In this document: positions 52,962-62,039 of the stretch, piece after piece
How the letters are laid out: the number at the start of each line of letters is the position of its first letter
Numbering within the stretch: the stretch's first letter is position 1
Source of the DNA: Planctomycetota bacterium
GTDB lineage: Bacteria > Planctomycetota > UBA1135 > GCA-002686595
Length of the DNA stretch: 64,000 bases
Assembly: GCA_020853575.1 (NCBI GenBank)
Contig: JADYYP010000035.1
Span: 120,805 to 184,804 of the forward strand
Direction: 5' to 3'
Made by a program: the position numbers and the translations under genes
Notes under the pieces: model-generated
Told to the model about the DNA's origin: nothing
The model's database searches: none
Seen by the model: the letters and a program-made list of their open reading frames with translations, nothing else

Positions 52962-53843
52962 ATGGACGCTGTACGAACCGACGAGTTCCTCGCGCGCTTG
53001 CGCCCCCATGCTCGCCGCGCCTTCGAGAACGCGGGTGAGCTCGCGCTGCAGTGGCACGCCGACGAAGTCGGACCGGAGCACCTCCTGATCACGCTGATGG
53101 ACGACGCCGAGTGCGCGGCGCACCGCGTGGCGTTGCACGCGTTCGCCGACCCCGAGGTCATCGGCGACGAAGCGCGCGCGCTCGCCGCCGGCATCGCGAT
53201 CAGTGGCTCGGCCCGCACCCTGCCCTTCTCCACGCGCGGCGTCCGAGCGCTGCGCGCAGCGCGGGCTCGCGCGGCCGCGCGACGCGATGGCGCGGTCGAG
53301 GTTGCGCACCTGCTGCTCGCGGCGTTCGGCGAGCTCGACCTCGACCTGCGCGAGGCCTTCGAGGACGCGGGCTGGAATCCCGCGACGATCGAGGAGCTCC
53401 TGGGTGCGGGCGGGCGCGCCGACGTGCCACCGACCGGCGCGCTGTTCCAGTTCTTCTCCGACGACGCCAAACGACTGCTCTCGAGCGCCGCGAAGCTGGC
53501 TCGCTCGAGCACGGCGCCGTCCATTTCGGCCGCGCATCTGTTCCTGGCGGCACTGCAAGCAAACGCCCAACTCGAACGCGCCAGTGGAATGCCGGCCTCG
53601 CGGGCGCGCATCGCCCTCCGCGGACGCAGCGCGGACCACGAGCGTGTCGCCGGCGGCCCTCTCGAGCTCGACGACAGCATGCTGGGCTACTTGAACGGCT
53701 TGCCTCAGTCCTCCGACACCCTGGAGCTCTTGGCGCGCTTCCACGGCGACGCGACGGCGGGTTTGGCGCAGGTGCTCGCTCGCCACAAGCTGTCGCGCGC
53801 GCTGATCGAGCGTGCGCGAAGCGCGTTTTCAGACCCCGACTGA
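52962..53843 (+). CDS. Stand-alone tandem Clp_N (R-domain) protein
   Basis: A 293-residue, fully helical protein with no ATPase motif. Residues 1 to about 145 look like one Clp_N double repeat (HARRAFENAGELALQWHADE, VGPEHLLITLMDDAE, then STRGVRALRAARARAAARRD, AVEVAHLLLAAFGE). Residues 160-293 look like a second, more divergent one (FSDDAKRLLSSAAKLARSS, SISAAHLFLAALQANAQLE). Clp_N domains bind adaptors or substrates for ClpC/ClpA. Lying just before an McsA-like gene and clpC, it could be a decoy, adaptor or regulator of ClpC. I know no characterised equivalent. Confidence 0.75.
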   Translation: MDAVRTDEFLARLRPHARRAFENAGELALQWHADEVGPEHLLITLMDDAECAAHRVALHAFADPEVIGDEARALAAGIAISGSARTLPFSTRGVRALRAARARAAARRDGAVEVAHLLLAAFGELDLDLREAFEDAGWNPATIEELLGAGGRADVPPTGALFQFFSDDAKRLLSSAAKLARSSTAPSISAAHLFLAALQANAQLERASGMPASRARIALRGRSADHERVAGGPLELDDSMLGYLNGLPQSSDTLELLARFHGDATAGLAQVLARHKLSRALIERARSAFSDPD

Positions 53844-53915
53844 AGGCATGGGGTCGACGCGGCGCCGCGCGGGCCTTATAGGTGGTGCTTCCGGGACGGG
53901 CCCGGCTTCAACCGC

Positions 53916-54443
53916 ATGCTCTGCCAAGTCTGCAAGCAGAACGACGCTTCTGTCCACGTCACCGAGGTCAACCAGGTGTTCCACCCCGACCCGCAGGGCG
54001 GGAAGGAGATCGCCAAGCTGAGCGCGCAGGAGCGCCATCTGTGCGAGGCTTGCGCACAGGCCGCCAAGCTGCCCCACCAACCGGCGGGAGGCGTGGCCGA
54101 GATCTGGAAGCTGCTCCAAGCCTCGCAGCAAAAGCGCCAGAAGCGTGAAACGGCGGGTCTGACGTGCCCCGAGTGCGGCATGACCTTGCGCGACTTCCGC
54201 CAACGCGGGCGTTTGGGCTGCGCCAAGGACTACGAGGTCTTCGGTGCGCAGCTGCGCGATCTGCTGGAACGCATCCACGGCGCGACGCAGCACGTCGGGC
54301 GTCGGCCGGGCGGTGACGACGAGGATCAGCGCCGCGTGCAGCGCATCCTCGAGTTGCGCGCGGCGCTGGACGCCGCGATCCGCGACGAGGCCTACGAGGC
54401 CGCGGCGAAGCTGCGCGACGAGCTCAAGTCACTCCAGGCGTGA
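53916..54443 (+). CDS. McsA-like zinc-finger/UVR protein
   Basis: A 175-residue protein with three CxxC sites (LCQVCKQNDASVHVTEV, HLCEACAQAAK, LTCPECGMTLRDFRQRGRLG followed by C in GCAKDYEVF) and a C-terminal UVR motif (RDEAYEAAAKLRDELKSL). This is the layout of McsA, a ClpC adaptor and activator of the McsB arginine kinase in Bacillus-type systems. No mcsB lies between it and clpC here. ATG 53916 gives the family-typical N-terminal MLCQVC. Confidence 0.9.
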   Translation: MLCQVCKQNDASVHVTEVNQVFHPDPQGGKEIAKLSAQERHLCEACAQAAKLPHQPAGGVAEIWKLLQASQQKRQKRETAGLTCPECGMTLRDFRQRGRLGCAKDYEVFGAQLRDLLERIHGATQHVGRRPGGDDEDQRRVQRILELRAALDAAIRDEAYEAAAKLRDELKSLQA

Positions 54444-54819
54444 AGCGCCGGCGTCGCCGCCAAAGCGGCGCGCTCGCGATCCTCGCTGCACTTCCGCGCC
54501 TTCGGAGACGCTGGGCGCATGACTTGAGCGTTTCGCACGCTGCCGCCGAGCAAGGCGGCGCCGGGCGCAGCGGTTCGCGCTGCAAAAAATTGCTCTGGCG
54601 CACTGCGGAACGTCATCATGGCGCCTTGCTCGGCCTCGCACGCGCCGCCGAAACCGCCAACGCGCCTGCGTTGGAGTCAACCCGGCTGCCCTTGAAGGTC
54701 GACAAGCAGACCCTAAGCACTCGGCCGTTTCGCCGCGCTCGCGAAACGCCCCCGGACGGACAGCGGTCCGCACCCGGTCCCCATTCGACCAGACACAGCG
54801 CACGGAGACGAGACACCCC
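54444..54819 (+). promoter_or_regulatory. clpC leader region with alternative RNA folds
   Basis: A 376-bp gap with no gene seen. A local hairpin GCCGCC-GAGCAA-GGCGGC (54542-54559) competes with a longer-range pair GCCGAGCAAGGC (54545-54556) / GCCTTGCTCGGC (54623-54634). Between them lies a small stem GCAGCG/CGCTGC (54567-54583) followed by six A. The two main folds share bases and cannot form together. Confidence 0.45.
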
Positions 54820-57375
54820 ATGTTCGACCGCTTCACCGACCGCGCCAAGAAGGTGATGAACCTCGCCCGTCAGGAGGCTCAACGGTTCAACCACGAGTAC
54901 CTGGGAACCGAGCACATCTTGCTCGGCCTGGTGCAGGAAGGCTCCGGAGTCGCCGCCAACGTTCTGAAGAACATGGGCATCGACCTGACCAAGATCCGCG
55001 CCGAGGTCGAGAAGATCGTCAAGACCGGGCCCTCGATGGTCACGATGGGGCAATTGCCCTTCACGCCGCGCGCCAAGAAGGTGCTCGAGCTGTCGATGGA
55101 AGAGGCCTCCAACCTCGGCCACAACTACATCGGGACCGAGCACCTCCTGCTGGGACTGATCAAGGAGAACGAGGGCATCGCCGCGCAGGTGCTGATGAAC
55201 CTGGGCGTGAAGCTCGAGGACGTGCGCGAGGAGGTGCTCGAGTTCCTGGGCGCCGACACCCAGGAGGAGGAAGAGGAAGACGCCTCGCAGGGTGAAGGCG
55301 GAGGACAAAGCGGCAGCGCCCAAGCCGGCAATGGCGGAGGCGGAGGCGGCGCCCAGGGCGGCAAGTCCAAGACCCCGGCACTCGACGCCTTCGGCCGCGA
55401 TCTGACCGAGCTCGCGCGCCAGGGCAAGCTGGACGCGGTCATCGGCCGCGAGTTGGAGATCGAGCGCGTGGTCCAAATCCTCTCGCGCCGCACCAAGAAC
55501 AACCCGGTGCTCCTGGGAGAGCCCGGCGTGGGCAAGACGGCCATCGTCGAAGGGCTGGCGCAGAGGATCATCGACGGCGAGGTACCCGAGCTCCTGCGCG
55601 GCAAGCGCATGGTGGTGCTCGACCTGGCGCTGATGGTCGCGGGCACCAAGTACCGCGGGCAGTTCGAGGAGCGCATCAAGGCCGTGATGACCGAGGTGCG
55701 CCGCGTGAAGGACGTGATCCTGTTCATCGACGAGTTGCACACGCTGGTCGGCGCCGGTGGCGCCGAGGGCGCGATCGACGCCTCGAACGTGCTCAAGCCG
55801 GCGCTCTCGCGCGGCGAGATCCAGTGCATCGGCGCGACGACGCTCGACGAATACCGCAAGCACATCGAGAAGGACGGCGCCCTGGAGCGGCGCTTCCAGT
55901 CGGTCGTGGTCGAGCCCCCGAGCCCCAGCCAAGCGGTCGAGATCCTGAAGGGTCTGCGCGATCGCTACGAAGCCCACCACCGCGTCAAGTACGAGGACGC
56001 CGCGCTGGAGCTGGCCGTCGAGCTCTCGACGCGCTACATCACCAACCGCTTCCTGCCGGACAAGGCCATCGACGTGATGGACGAGGCCGGCGCGCGTGTG
56101 CGCATCAAGTCGATGACGCCGCCGCCGGACCTGAAGGCCATCAACACCGAGATCGAAGCGCTCGATCGCGCCAAGGACGAAGCGGTGACGGCGCAGGACT
56201 TCGAGAAGGCCGCGCAACTGCGCGACCAGGCCTACCAGCTGCGCAAGAAGAAGGAAGAGACGCAGAAGACCTGGAAGGAGCAGCAGGCCGCCAAGGAAGA
56301 GACCGGTCGCGTCGATCCCGACGTGATCGCCGAGACCGTGTCCAAGATGACCGGCATCCCGCTGACGCGCCTGGAGAAGGCCGAAGCCGAACGCTTGCTC
56401 GCGATGGAAGGCGAGCTGGCGCGCGTGGTGATCCACCAGGACGATGCCATCAAGGCCATCGCTCGCGCCGTGCGCCGTTCGCGCTCGGGCCTGAAGGACC
56501 CGCGCCGTCCGATGGGCTCGTTCGTGTTCCTCGGCCCCTCGGGCGTGGGCAAGACGTTCCTCTGCAAGCAGCTGGCGAAGTTCATGTTCGGCAGCGAAGA
56601 GGCCGTGATCACCATGGACATGAGCGAGTACATGGAGAAGCACAACGCCTCGCGCTTGGTCGGCGCGCCCCCGGGCTACGTCGGCTACGAGGAGGGTGGC
56701 CAGCTCACGGAGAAAGTGCGCCGCCGCCCGTACTCGGTGGTGTTGCTCGACGAGATCGAGAAGGCGCACCCCGACGTGTTCAACATGCTGCTCCAGATCA
56801 TGGAGGAAGGTCGACTGACCGATTCGTTCGGGCGCCACGTCGACTTCAAGAACGTGATCTTGATCATGACCTCGAACCTGGGGTCCGCGCAGATGAAGGC
56901 CGGGGCTTCGCTGGGCTTCGGCAAGATCGACGCCGGACACTCGAACGAAGACCGCATGAAGAAGATGAAGTCGGACGTGATGTTCGAGGTCGAACGGCAC
57001 TTCCGGCCCGAGTTCCTCAACCGCGTCGACGAGCTGATCATCTTCAACCCGCTCAACAACGACGACCTGCGGCGCATCGTCGCGCTCCAGCTCGAAGAGG
57101 TGCACAAGCGCCTCGAGCAGAAGGGCATCAAGTTGGTGCTCGACGAAAAGGCCACCGAGTTCTTGATCAAGCAGGGCTTCAACGAAGACTACGGCGCGCG
57201 TCCCTTGCGCCGTGCGATCGAGCGCTTCGTCGAGGACCCGCTGGCCGAGCAACTCCTGCGCAGCGAGGGCCAGGCGGGAGTCGAGATCAAGGTGACGCCC
57301 GACGAGAAGAACGAAGCGCTCGTGTTCACGACGGTGGTCGTGCCGCGCAGCGAGGAAGTCGGCGCGAGCAGCTAG
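54820..57375 (+). CDS. clpC: ATP-dependent Clp protease ATPase subunit ClpC
   Basis: An 851-residue Hsp100 unfoldase that feeds ClpP. Clp_N occupies residues 1-145 ([35 protein letters not shown]). An unusual acidic/Gly-rich linker follows (about 146-190, [20 protein letters not shown]). AAA1 has Walker [20 protein letters not shown] near 234 and Walker [16 protein letters not shown]. The M-domain contains a UVR motif ([20 protein letters not shown]). AAA2 has [20 protein letters not shown] near 572, [20 protein letters not shown] and [21 protein letters not shown] segment may serve as the ClpP-binding loop. No clpP is in this window. Confidence 0.96.
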   Translation: MFDRFTDRAKKVMNLARQEAQRFNHEYLGTEHILLGLVQEGSGVAANVLKNMGIDLTKIRAEVEKIVKTGPSMVTMGQLPFTPRAKKVLELSMEEASNLGHNYIGTEHLLLGLIKENEGIAAQVLMNLGVKLEDVREEVLEFLGADTQEEEEEDASQGEGGGQSGSAQAGNGGGGGGAQGGKSKTPALDAFGRDLTELARQGKLDAVIGRELEIERVVQILSRRTKNNPVLLGEPGVGKTAIVEGLAQRIIDGEVPELLRGKRMVVLDLALMVAGTKYRGQFEERIKAVMTEVRRVKDVILFIDELHTLVGAGGAEGAIDASNVLKPALSRGEIQCIGATTLDEYRKHIEKDGALERRFQSVVVEPPSPSQAVEILKGLRDRYEAHHRVKYEDAALELAVELSTRYITNRFLPDKAIDVMDEAGARVRIKSMTPPPDLKAINTEIEALDRAKDEAVTAQDFEKAAQLRDQAYQLRKKKEETQKTWKEQQAAKEETGRVDPDVIAETVSKMTGIPLTRLEKAEAERLLAMEGELARVVIHQDDAIKAIARAVRRSRSGLKDPRRPMGSFVFLGPSGVGKTFLCKQLAKFMFGSEEAVITMDMSEYMEKHNASRLVGAPPGYVGYEEGGQLTEKVRRRPYSVVLLDEIEKAHPDVFNMLLQIMEEGRLTDSFGRHVDFKNVILIMTSNLGSAQMKAGASLGFGKIDAGHSNEDRMKKMKSDVMFEVERHFRPEFLNRVDELIIFNPLNNDDLRRIVALQLEEVHKRLEQKGIKLVLDEKATEFLIKQGFNEDYGARPLRRAIERFVEDPLAEQLLRSEGQAGVEIKVTPDEKNEALVFTTVVVPRSEEVGASS

Positions 57376-57458
57376 CGCGCGTGGCTCCAGATCCGCGGGC
57401 CGTGCTCGAGTCCATCGAGCGCGGCCCGCAGTCGTTCGTTCGGCGCTACAGTGAGCGC

Positions 57459-58238
57459 GTGCTCGAGCATCGGGAGTACTGCGAACGGGTGCCGCGCCGC
57501 GAGCTGGGCGCCGAGATCGACGCGCTCTGGTCGCTCGACAGCGCCGGGGGAGCACGCGAGCAGATCATCGTCCCCGACGGCTGCGTCGACGTGATCTTCG
57601 ATCTGGGTGGCTCCCGGCCGCACGCGTTCGTCGTGGGCACGATGACGCGCGCCGAGCGGGTGGCGAGCGACCAGCCCATGCACCTCGTCGCCGTGCGCTT
57701 CAAGCCCGGCGTGGCCGCGGGCTGGCTCGGTCTGCCACTCGAAGAATTGACCGATCGCGAGCTGGACCTGGCGCAAGTGTGGCCTGACTCCCACCGGCTC
57801 GTCGAGCGACTGGTCCGAGCGCCGGACGCCGCGCGCGCGCTCGAGCTCGCTCTCGTGGAGCGCCTCGCGTTCCGGACCGCACCCGACCCCTGGCTGCGGG
57901 CGGTGGTGCGCGAGGTGTGCGCCGTGGCACCGGCGCGCGGCCTCGACGCACTGGCGCGAGAGTTCGGTGCGACGCGCCAGCACTTGACCCGCCGTTTCCG
58001 GCGCGAGGTCGGAATCGGCCCTAAAATGCTGGCGCGCGTCGCTCGCATGCGTCGCGCGCTGGCCGCGGTCGAAAGCGCGCCGCGCGCGCCACTCGCAGAA
58101 ATCGCTCTGGCCTGCGGCTATGTCGACCAGGCGCACCTGTCGAACGAGCTGCGCGCGCTCACCGGCCACTCTCCGCGCGAGTTGCGCGAGCTAGGTTCCA
58201 AATCTCCAAGCCCGTCCGTGCTCGGCGTGCTTCCCTGA
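57459..58238 (+). CDS. AraC-family transcriptional regulator
   Basis: A 259-residue regulator. The N-terminal sensor resembles the DUF6597 type (ALWSLDSAGGAREQIIVPDG, CVDVIFDLGG, FVVGTMTRAERV, VRFKPGVAAGWLGLPLEEL). The C-terminal double HTH has LDALAREFGATRQHLTRRFR, REVGIGPKMLARVARMRRAL and IALACGYVDQAHLSNELRAL. GTG 57459 fits the usual N-terminus; GTG 57381, six bases after the clpC stop, is an alternative. The VOC gene follows five bases after the stop and is a likely target or partner. Confidence 0.87.
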   Translation: MLEHREYCERVPRRELGAEIDALWSLDSAGGAREQIIVPDGCVDVIFDLGGSRPHAFVVGTMTRAERVASDQPMHLVAVRFKPGVAAGWLGLPLEELTDRELDLAQVWPDSHRLVERLVRAPDAARALELALVERLAFRTAPDPWLRAVVREVCAVAPARGLDALAREFGATRQHLTRRFRREVGIGPKMLARVARMRRALAAVESAPRAPLAEIALACGYVDQAHLSNELRALTGHSPRELRELGSKSPSPSVLGVLP

Positions 58239-58243
58239 GCGCC

Positions 58244-58624
58244 ATGAAGAAACTCACTCCGGTCCTGATCGTCGATTCCGTCGAGGCGCAACTGCCTTTC
58301 TGGTGCGAGCGCCTGGAATTCCAGGTCGTCGCCAGCGTGCCCCACGAGAAGGCCCTGGGCTTCGCGATCTTGGTGCAAGGTGGCGTCGAGCTGATGCTGC
58401 AGTCGCGCGCCAGCGTCGCGGTCGACAACCCGGCCGCCTTGGAGCGCCCAAGCCACAGCACGCTGTTCTTCGAGGTCGAGGACCTCGACCGCGTGCGCCG
58501 AGCGCTGGCCGGCCTGCCGCTGGTTTTCGACGAGCGTGAGACGCCCTATGGAGCGCGGGAGAGCTGCGTGCGCGATCCCGCGGGAAACACGCTCGTGTTC
58601 GCGCACTTCGCCAACGCGACCTAG
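58244..58624 (+). CDS. VOC/glyoxalase-bleomycin-resistance fold protein
   Basis: A 126-residue single VOC domain: MKKLTPVLIVDSVEAQLPFW, CERLEFQVVASVPHE, GVELMLQSRASVAVDN, HSTLFFEVEDLDRV and YGARESCVRDPAGNTLVFAH. Paired half-site residues (His/Glu) are present in part, but the metal and substrate cannot be assigned. It lies five bases after the AraC regulator stop, and that AraC-VOC pairing is common among bacteria. Confidence 0.88.
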   Translation: MKKLTPVLIVDSVEAQLPFWCERLEFQVVASVPHEKALGFAILVQGGVELMLQSRASVAVDNPAALERPSHSTLFFEVEDLDRVRRALAGLPLVFDERETPYGARESCVRDPAGNTLVFAHFANAT

Positions 58625-58657
58625 CGCCACGGCCACCGCGCCGAACAAGCTCTGCCC

Positions 58658-59185
58658 ATGGGAAACGAGAGCACGATCCGCATCGAGTCCGAGAGGGCGA
58701 TCGACAGGGTGGCGCTGTCCGCGCTGCTCATCGGGGCCTTCGAGGGCGCCGCGGAAGCGCGGCTCGTCGACGAGTTGCGGCGTCAGGCGGCCTTGACGCT
58801 GTCGCTGGTCGCTCGAGTCGACGGCCAACTCGTGGGGTACGTGGCGTTGTCGCCGGTGACCCTGGAGCCCAATGTTGGCGGACTGCGCGGTGTGGGTCTC
58901 GCTCCCCTCGCGGTCCTCAGCGCGCAACGCAAGCGAGGGCTCGGCGCGCGCCTGGTCGAGGCCGCGCTGGCGCGCGCGCGCGCGCTCGGGTTCGACTTCG
59001 CGGTGGTGCTGGGCGACCCCGCGTACTACGGGCGCTTGGGGTTCACTCGCGCGGACACCCGCGGCTTGGCCTGCGTGTTCAGCGCACCACCCGGAGCCTT
59101 TCAGGTCCTCGAGCTGCGCGCCGGAGCGCTCGACGGAGCGCGCGGACTGGTCCGCTACCACCGGGCTTTCGACGTGTTCGCGTGA
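58658..59185 (+). CDS. GNAT-family N-acetyltransferase
   Basis: A 175-residue acetyltransferase-fold protein related to the YhbS type: LTLSLVARVDGQLVGYVALS, GLAPLAVLSAQRKRGLGARL (the acetyl-CoA pyrophosphate loop R-x-x-G-x-G/A), VEAALARARALGFDFAVVLG and PAYYGRLGFTRAD. Acceptor unknown. It is third in the AraC-VOC-GNAT run and converges on the SDR gene. Confidence 0.9.
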   Translation: MGNESTIRIESERAIDRVALSALLIGAFEGAAEARLVDELRRQAALTLSLVARVDGQLVGYVALSPVTLEPNVGGLRGVGLAPLAVLSAQRKRGLGARLVEAALARARALGFDFAVVLGDPAYYGRLGFTRADTRGLACVFSAPPGAFQVLELRAGALDGARGLVRYHRAFDVFA

Positions 59186-59194
59186 GGCGCCCCG

Positions 59195-59968
59195 TCAGCC
59201 AACCACGTCGCGCGCGTAGAGTCCGACACCGAAACCACCGCTGACCGAGAGCACGGCACCGGTGATGTACGCGGCCCGCGGCGAGCACAGGAATGCGATC
59301 GCCTCGGCCACCTCGCTCGCGTTGCCCGCGCGCGCGACCGCAGTGTTGGCCAAGATGCGCTGGCGGAATTGAGGGTCGACGGACTCGGAGATGCGCTCGG
59401 TCGCGATCAGTCCGGGCTCGACCAAGTTGCAGGTGATGCCGTGGCGCGCGGTCTCGGCCGCCACGCTCTTGGCGAAGCCGAGCAGCGCCGCCTTGGCCGT
59501 CGAGTACGCCACCTGCCCGTCGGCGCCGTGGGTTGCGGCGATGGTGCCGACGGCCACGATGCGTCCGAAACCGCGGGCCTTCATGCCCGGCAGGAGCCGA
59601 GCGGTGATGCGCAACGGCGCGCGCACGATCACATCCAGCACTTCGTCGACCGCGGCGGGTTCGACGTGCTCCAGCGGAGCGTAGGCGGCGAACGCGGCCG
59701 CGTTGTGCACCAGCACGTCGACCTGAGGAACCTCGCGCTCCAGCCGCGGGAGCCAATCCGGATCCCGCAGGTCGCCGACGAACGCCCGCACGCTTCCCGC
59801 GCTCGCGCGCACGAGCTCGCAGGTCTCCGCCAGGCGTCGTTCGTCGCGGCCCGCGGCGACGACCTGTGCACCGAGCGCCGCGAGTGCCTGGCACGTCGCG
59901 CGCCCGATGCCCCGCGATGCGCCGGTCACCAGCGCGATTCGCCCCGCGAGCTCGTCCGAGCCATTCAT
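59195..59968 (-). CDS. Short-chain dehydrogenase/reductase with Thr at the catalytic Ser position
   Basis: A 257-residue classical SDR. The cofactor motif is LVTGASRGIGRATCQ, with NAAAFAAY (NAG-like) and DGQVAYSTAKAALLGF (catalytic YxxxK). Thirteen residues before the Tyr, where Ser normally sits, the sequence reads VGTIAATHG with Thr. The C-terminus has ITCNLVEPGLIATER and ITGAVLSVSGGFGVGL, as in FabG-type reductases. It probably uses NADP(H). Thr can sometimes serve, so activity is possible. Substrate unknown. Confidence 0.88.
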   Translation of the reverse strand: MNGSDELAGRIALVTGASRGIGRATCQALAALGAQVVAAGRDERRLAETCELVRASAGSVRAFVGDLRDPDWLPRLEREVPQVDVLVHNAAAFAAYAPLEHVEPAAVDEVLDVIVRAPLRITARLLPGMKARGFGRIVAVGTIAATHGADGQVAYSTAKAALLGFAKSVAAETARHGITCNLVEPGLIATERISESVDPQFRQRILANTAVARAGNASEVAEAIAFLCSPRAAYITGAVLSVSGGFGVGLYARDVVG

Positions 59969-60024
59969 GCCGCGTCAGTGTACGCCGCCCTCGACGTCGC
60001 TCCAGCGGGCGCGTCGTGCGCGCG

Positions 60025-61935
60025 TCAACGCCCGCCGTGAATGTGCGGGGTCAATTCGACCCTGGCGCGCTTGTAGAGCTCGTTGCGGAACGCCGCCAGA
60101 TCACCCTGGGCGACACGCTGGTCGAGCAACTCGCGCAGCAACTCCTCGCGCACTTCCTCGAACGGCACCGCGCGTGTGGAGAGCACCTCGAAGATCCCAA
60201 AGCCCTTGCCGGTGGCCAGCACGGGCGTGTGTTCACCCGGCGCGAGCTCCATCACCGCCGCCGAAAGCTCCGTGGGCCATTCGTCCGGTCGGAAGCGATG
60301 CGCCAGCGCGCCACCGCGCGCCTTCGACTCGGCGTCGCTGCTGTAGCTGCGAGCCAGCGTCGCGAAATCCTCGCCGTCGGCGAGCCGGCGTGCGATCTCC
60401 AGCGCTTTGGCGCGCGCGCGCTCGTACTGCTGCGCGATCTCCTCCTCGAGCGCCTCGCGCGTCATGTCCGCGCGCAACGCGGGCGGCTCGGCGTCGACGG
60501 CGATCATGCGCGCCTCGATCCACTTGCCCTCGCGTCCATAGATCGCTTGCCAATGCGCCACGAGCTCGGCCTCCCCGACCTTGCGCTCGGCCCTGATGAT
60601 CTTCTCGCACAGGACGTCGATGCGCAGGCGACGCTCCCATTCGCGGCGCCAGCCAGCCTCGTCGCGCCCGCGCTGCCGCATGAAGGTCAGCCAGGCATCG
60701 CGGCTGCCCTTGTAGCTCTGGTCGATCATCCAGCTCTGGAATTTCTGGATGCGCGCCTCGACGTCGGCCGGAGTGGCCTCGATGCCGAGCTCGCGCGCGC
60801 GGCGCTCGACGCACCAGTGCTCGACGAAATCGCGCGCGCAGTGCTCGCCGCGACCGCGCAGCAACCACGAAGCGAACTGCGCGCGCGGAACGGGCTCGCC
60901 GTTGACTCGCAGACCGATCACGGCACCGCCCTGCTCGACATCGCCGCCGCCCTCGAACATGCTCGGCAGCAGTTCGAGCTGCAGATTCTCGGTGATCCGA
61001 TTCCAAGTCGCCCCGACCTCGAAGGACTCGGGCCCGAGCTCGATCAAGCGTCGCTCGATCTCGGCGCGCACCGCGGCCAGCGGCGTCTCGAGCACGCTCT
61101 CGACACGCACCACCCAATAGCCGCCCTTGGCGTACAAGGGCGTCGAGATCGCTCCCGCGCCCAACGCCAGGATCGACTGCACGAAGTGCTCGTTCCAACC
61201 GGGCGGCCGGAACTTGGCGTCGATGCGTCCGCCCGCGGCGCGCGAGGTCGGATCGTCGGAGACCTCGCGCGCGAGCTGCGCGAAGTCCGCGCCGCCGATG
61301 GCGCGCTCGCGCACCGCCAGCGCCTTGGACAATCCGCTCGCGAACGTTCGCCGCCGCGCGGCATCGTAGACCTCCTTGGGCTGGTTCTCGGGCGTCTCGA
61401 CCTCGACGGCGATCAAGATCGCCGACAGCCCGTACTCCTTGCCCTGCGGGCCGTAGAACAGCTCCCAATCGCGCGTGATCAACTCCTCGGGGACGACACG
61501 CCCGCGGCGCGTGAGCTCGGTTGCGAGCATCCAGGGCTCGAGCTCGACCTGGCGGTAACTCCGGTGGCCACCCTCGCTCCAACCCGTGCGAGCGAGCTCG
61601 TCGAGCCACTCGTCGCGGCGGCCGGAGAACGCGCCCTTGACGCGCTCCGCGATCTCGGAGTCGATCTGGCCGTCCAGCGCGCCGGTGGCGAGCGCGACCC
61701 CCGCTTCGCGCGCCGCGCGGCGCACTACATGTTGCTCACCGAACGAGCGCGCCATGCGCGACGCGAACAAGTCGATCATCCAGCGTCCGTACTCGTCGGC
61801 CGAGATGGCGACGCCATCGATCGTCATCACGGCGCCGTCTTGCGCGCGCGACACGCTCGCGGGCGCCGAAACCGCGGGTGTCGCCAGCGTGGTCAGGGCC
61901 AGCCATGCGCTCGCGAACCAAGCTCTGCAGTCCAT
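60025..61935 (-). CDS. Periplasmic parvulin-type peptidyl-prolyl isomerase, large
   Basis: A 636-residue exported protein (signal AWFASAWLALTTLATPAVSA). It has two SurA-like parvulin blocks: FAQLAREVSDDPTSRAAGGR with IDAKFRPPGW and VQSILALGAGAISTPLYAKG, and FATLARSYSSDAESKARGGA with HRFRPDEW, VMELAPGEHTPVLATGKGF and IFEVL. Helical chaperone segments lie between and before them. It likely assists folding of outer-membrane or secreted proteins. The start could be ATG 61935 or 61944. It is divergent from the HEAT-like gene at 62040. Confidence 0.87.
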   Translation of the reverse strand: MDCRAWFASAWLALTTLATPAVSAPASVSRAQDGAVMTIDGVAISADEYGRWMIDLFASRMARSFGEQHVVRRAAREAGVALATGALDGQIDSEIAERVKGAFSGRRDEWLDELARTGWSEGGHRSYRQVELEPWMLATELTRRGRVVPEELITRDWELFYGPQGKEYGLSAILIAVEVETPENQPKEVYDAARRRTFASGLSKALAVRERAIGGADFAQLAREVSDDPTSRAAGGRIDAKFRPPGWNEHFVQSILALGAGAISTPLYAKGGYWVVRVESVLETPLAAVRAEIERRLIELGPESFEVGATWNRITENLQLELLPSMFEGGGDVEQGGAVIGLRVNGEPVPRAQFASWLLRGRGEHCARDFVEHWCVERRARELGIEATPADVEARIQKFQSWMIDQSYKGSRDAWLTFMRQRGRDEAGWRREWERRLRIDVLCEKIIRAERKVGEAELVAHWQAIYGREGKWIEARMIAVDAEPPALRADMTREALEEEIAQQYERARAKALEIARRLADGEDFATLARSYSSDAESKARGGALAHRFRPDEWPTELSAAVMELAPGEHTPVLATGKGFGIFEVLSTRAVPFEEVREELLRELLDQRVAQGDLAAFRNELYKRARVELTPHIHGGR

Positions 61936-62039
61936 CGACGGCATCGTACCGGAGGCGGCGCGCTGCGCGCCCGGTGTCGTCGACCTCGTTTCCGTGGAGC
62001 GCACCACGCCTTACGATGAGCATCCTCGGAGGTTCCGTG

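Noticed and set aside
54440..54856. Small gene between the McsA-like gene and clpC
   Set aside because: Frames on both strands are low complexity, lack ribosome sites and overlap the clpC start. The region looks like a leader.
54616..57555. Minus-strand open frame of 979 codons
   Set aside because: Antisense shadow of clpC. Long antisense frames are common here because third codon positions are almost all G or C.
59866..62019. Plus-strand open frame of 717 codons
   Set aside because: Antisense to the parvulin isomerase, which has a signal peptide and two parvulin blocks.
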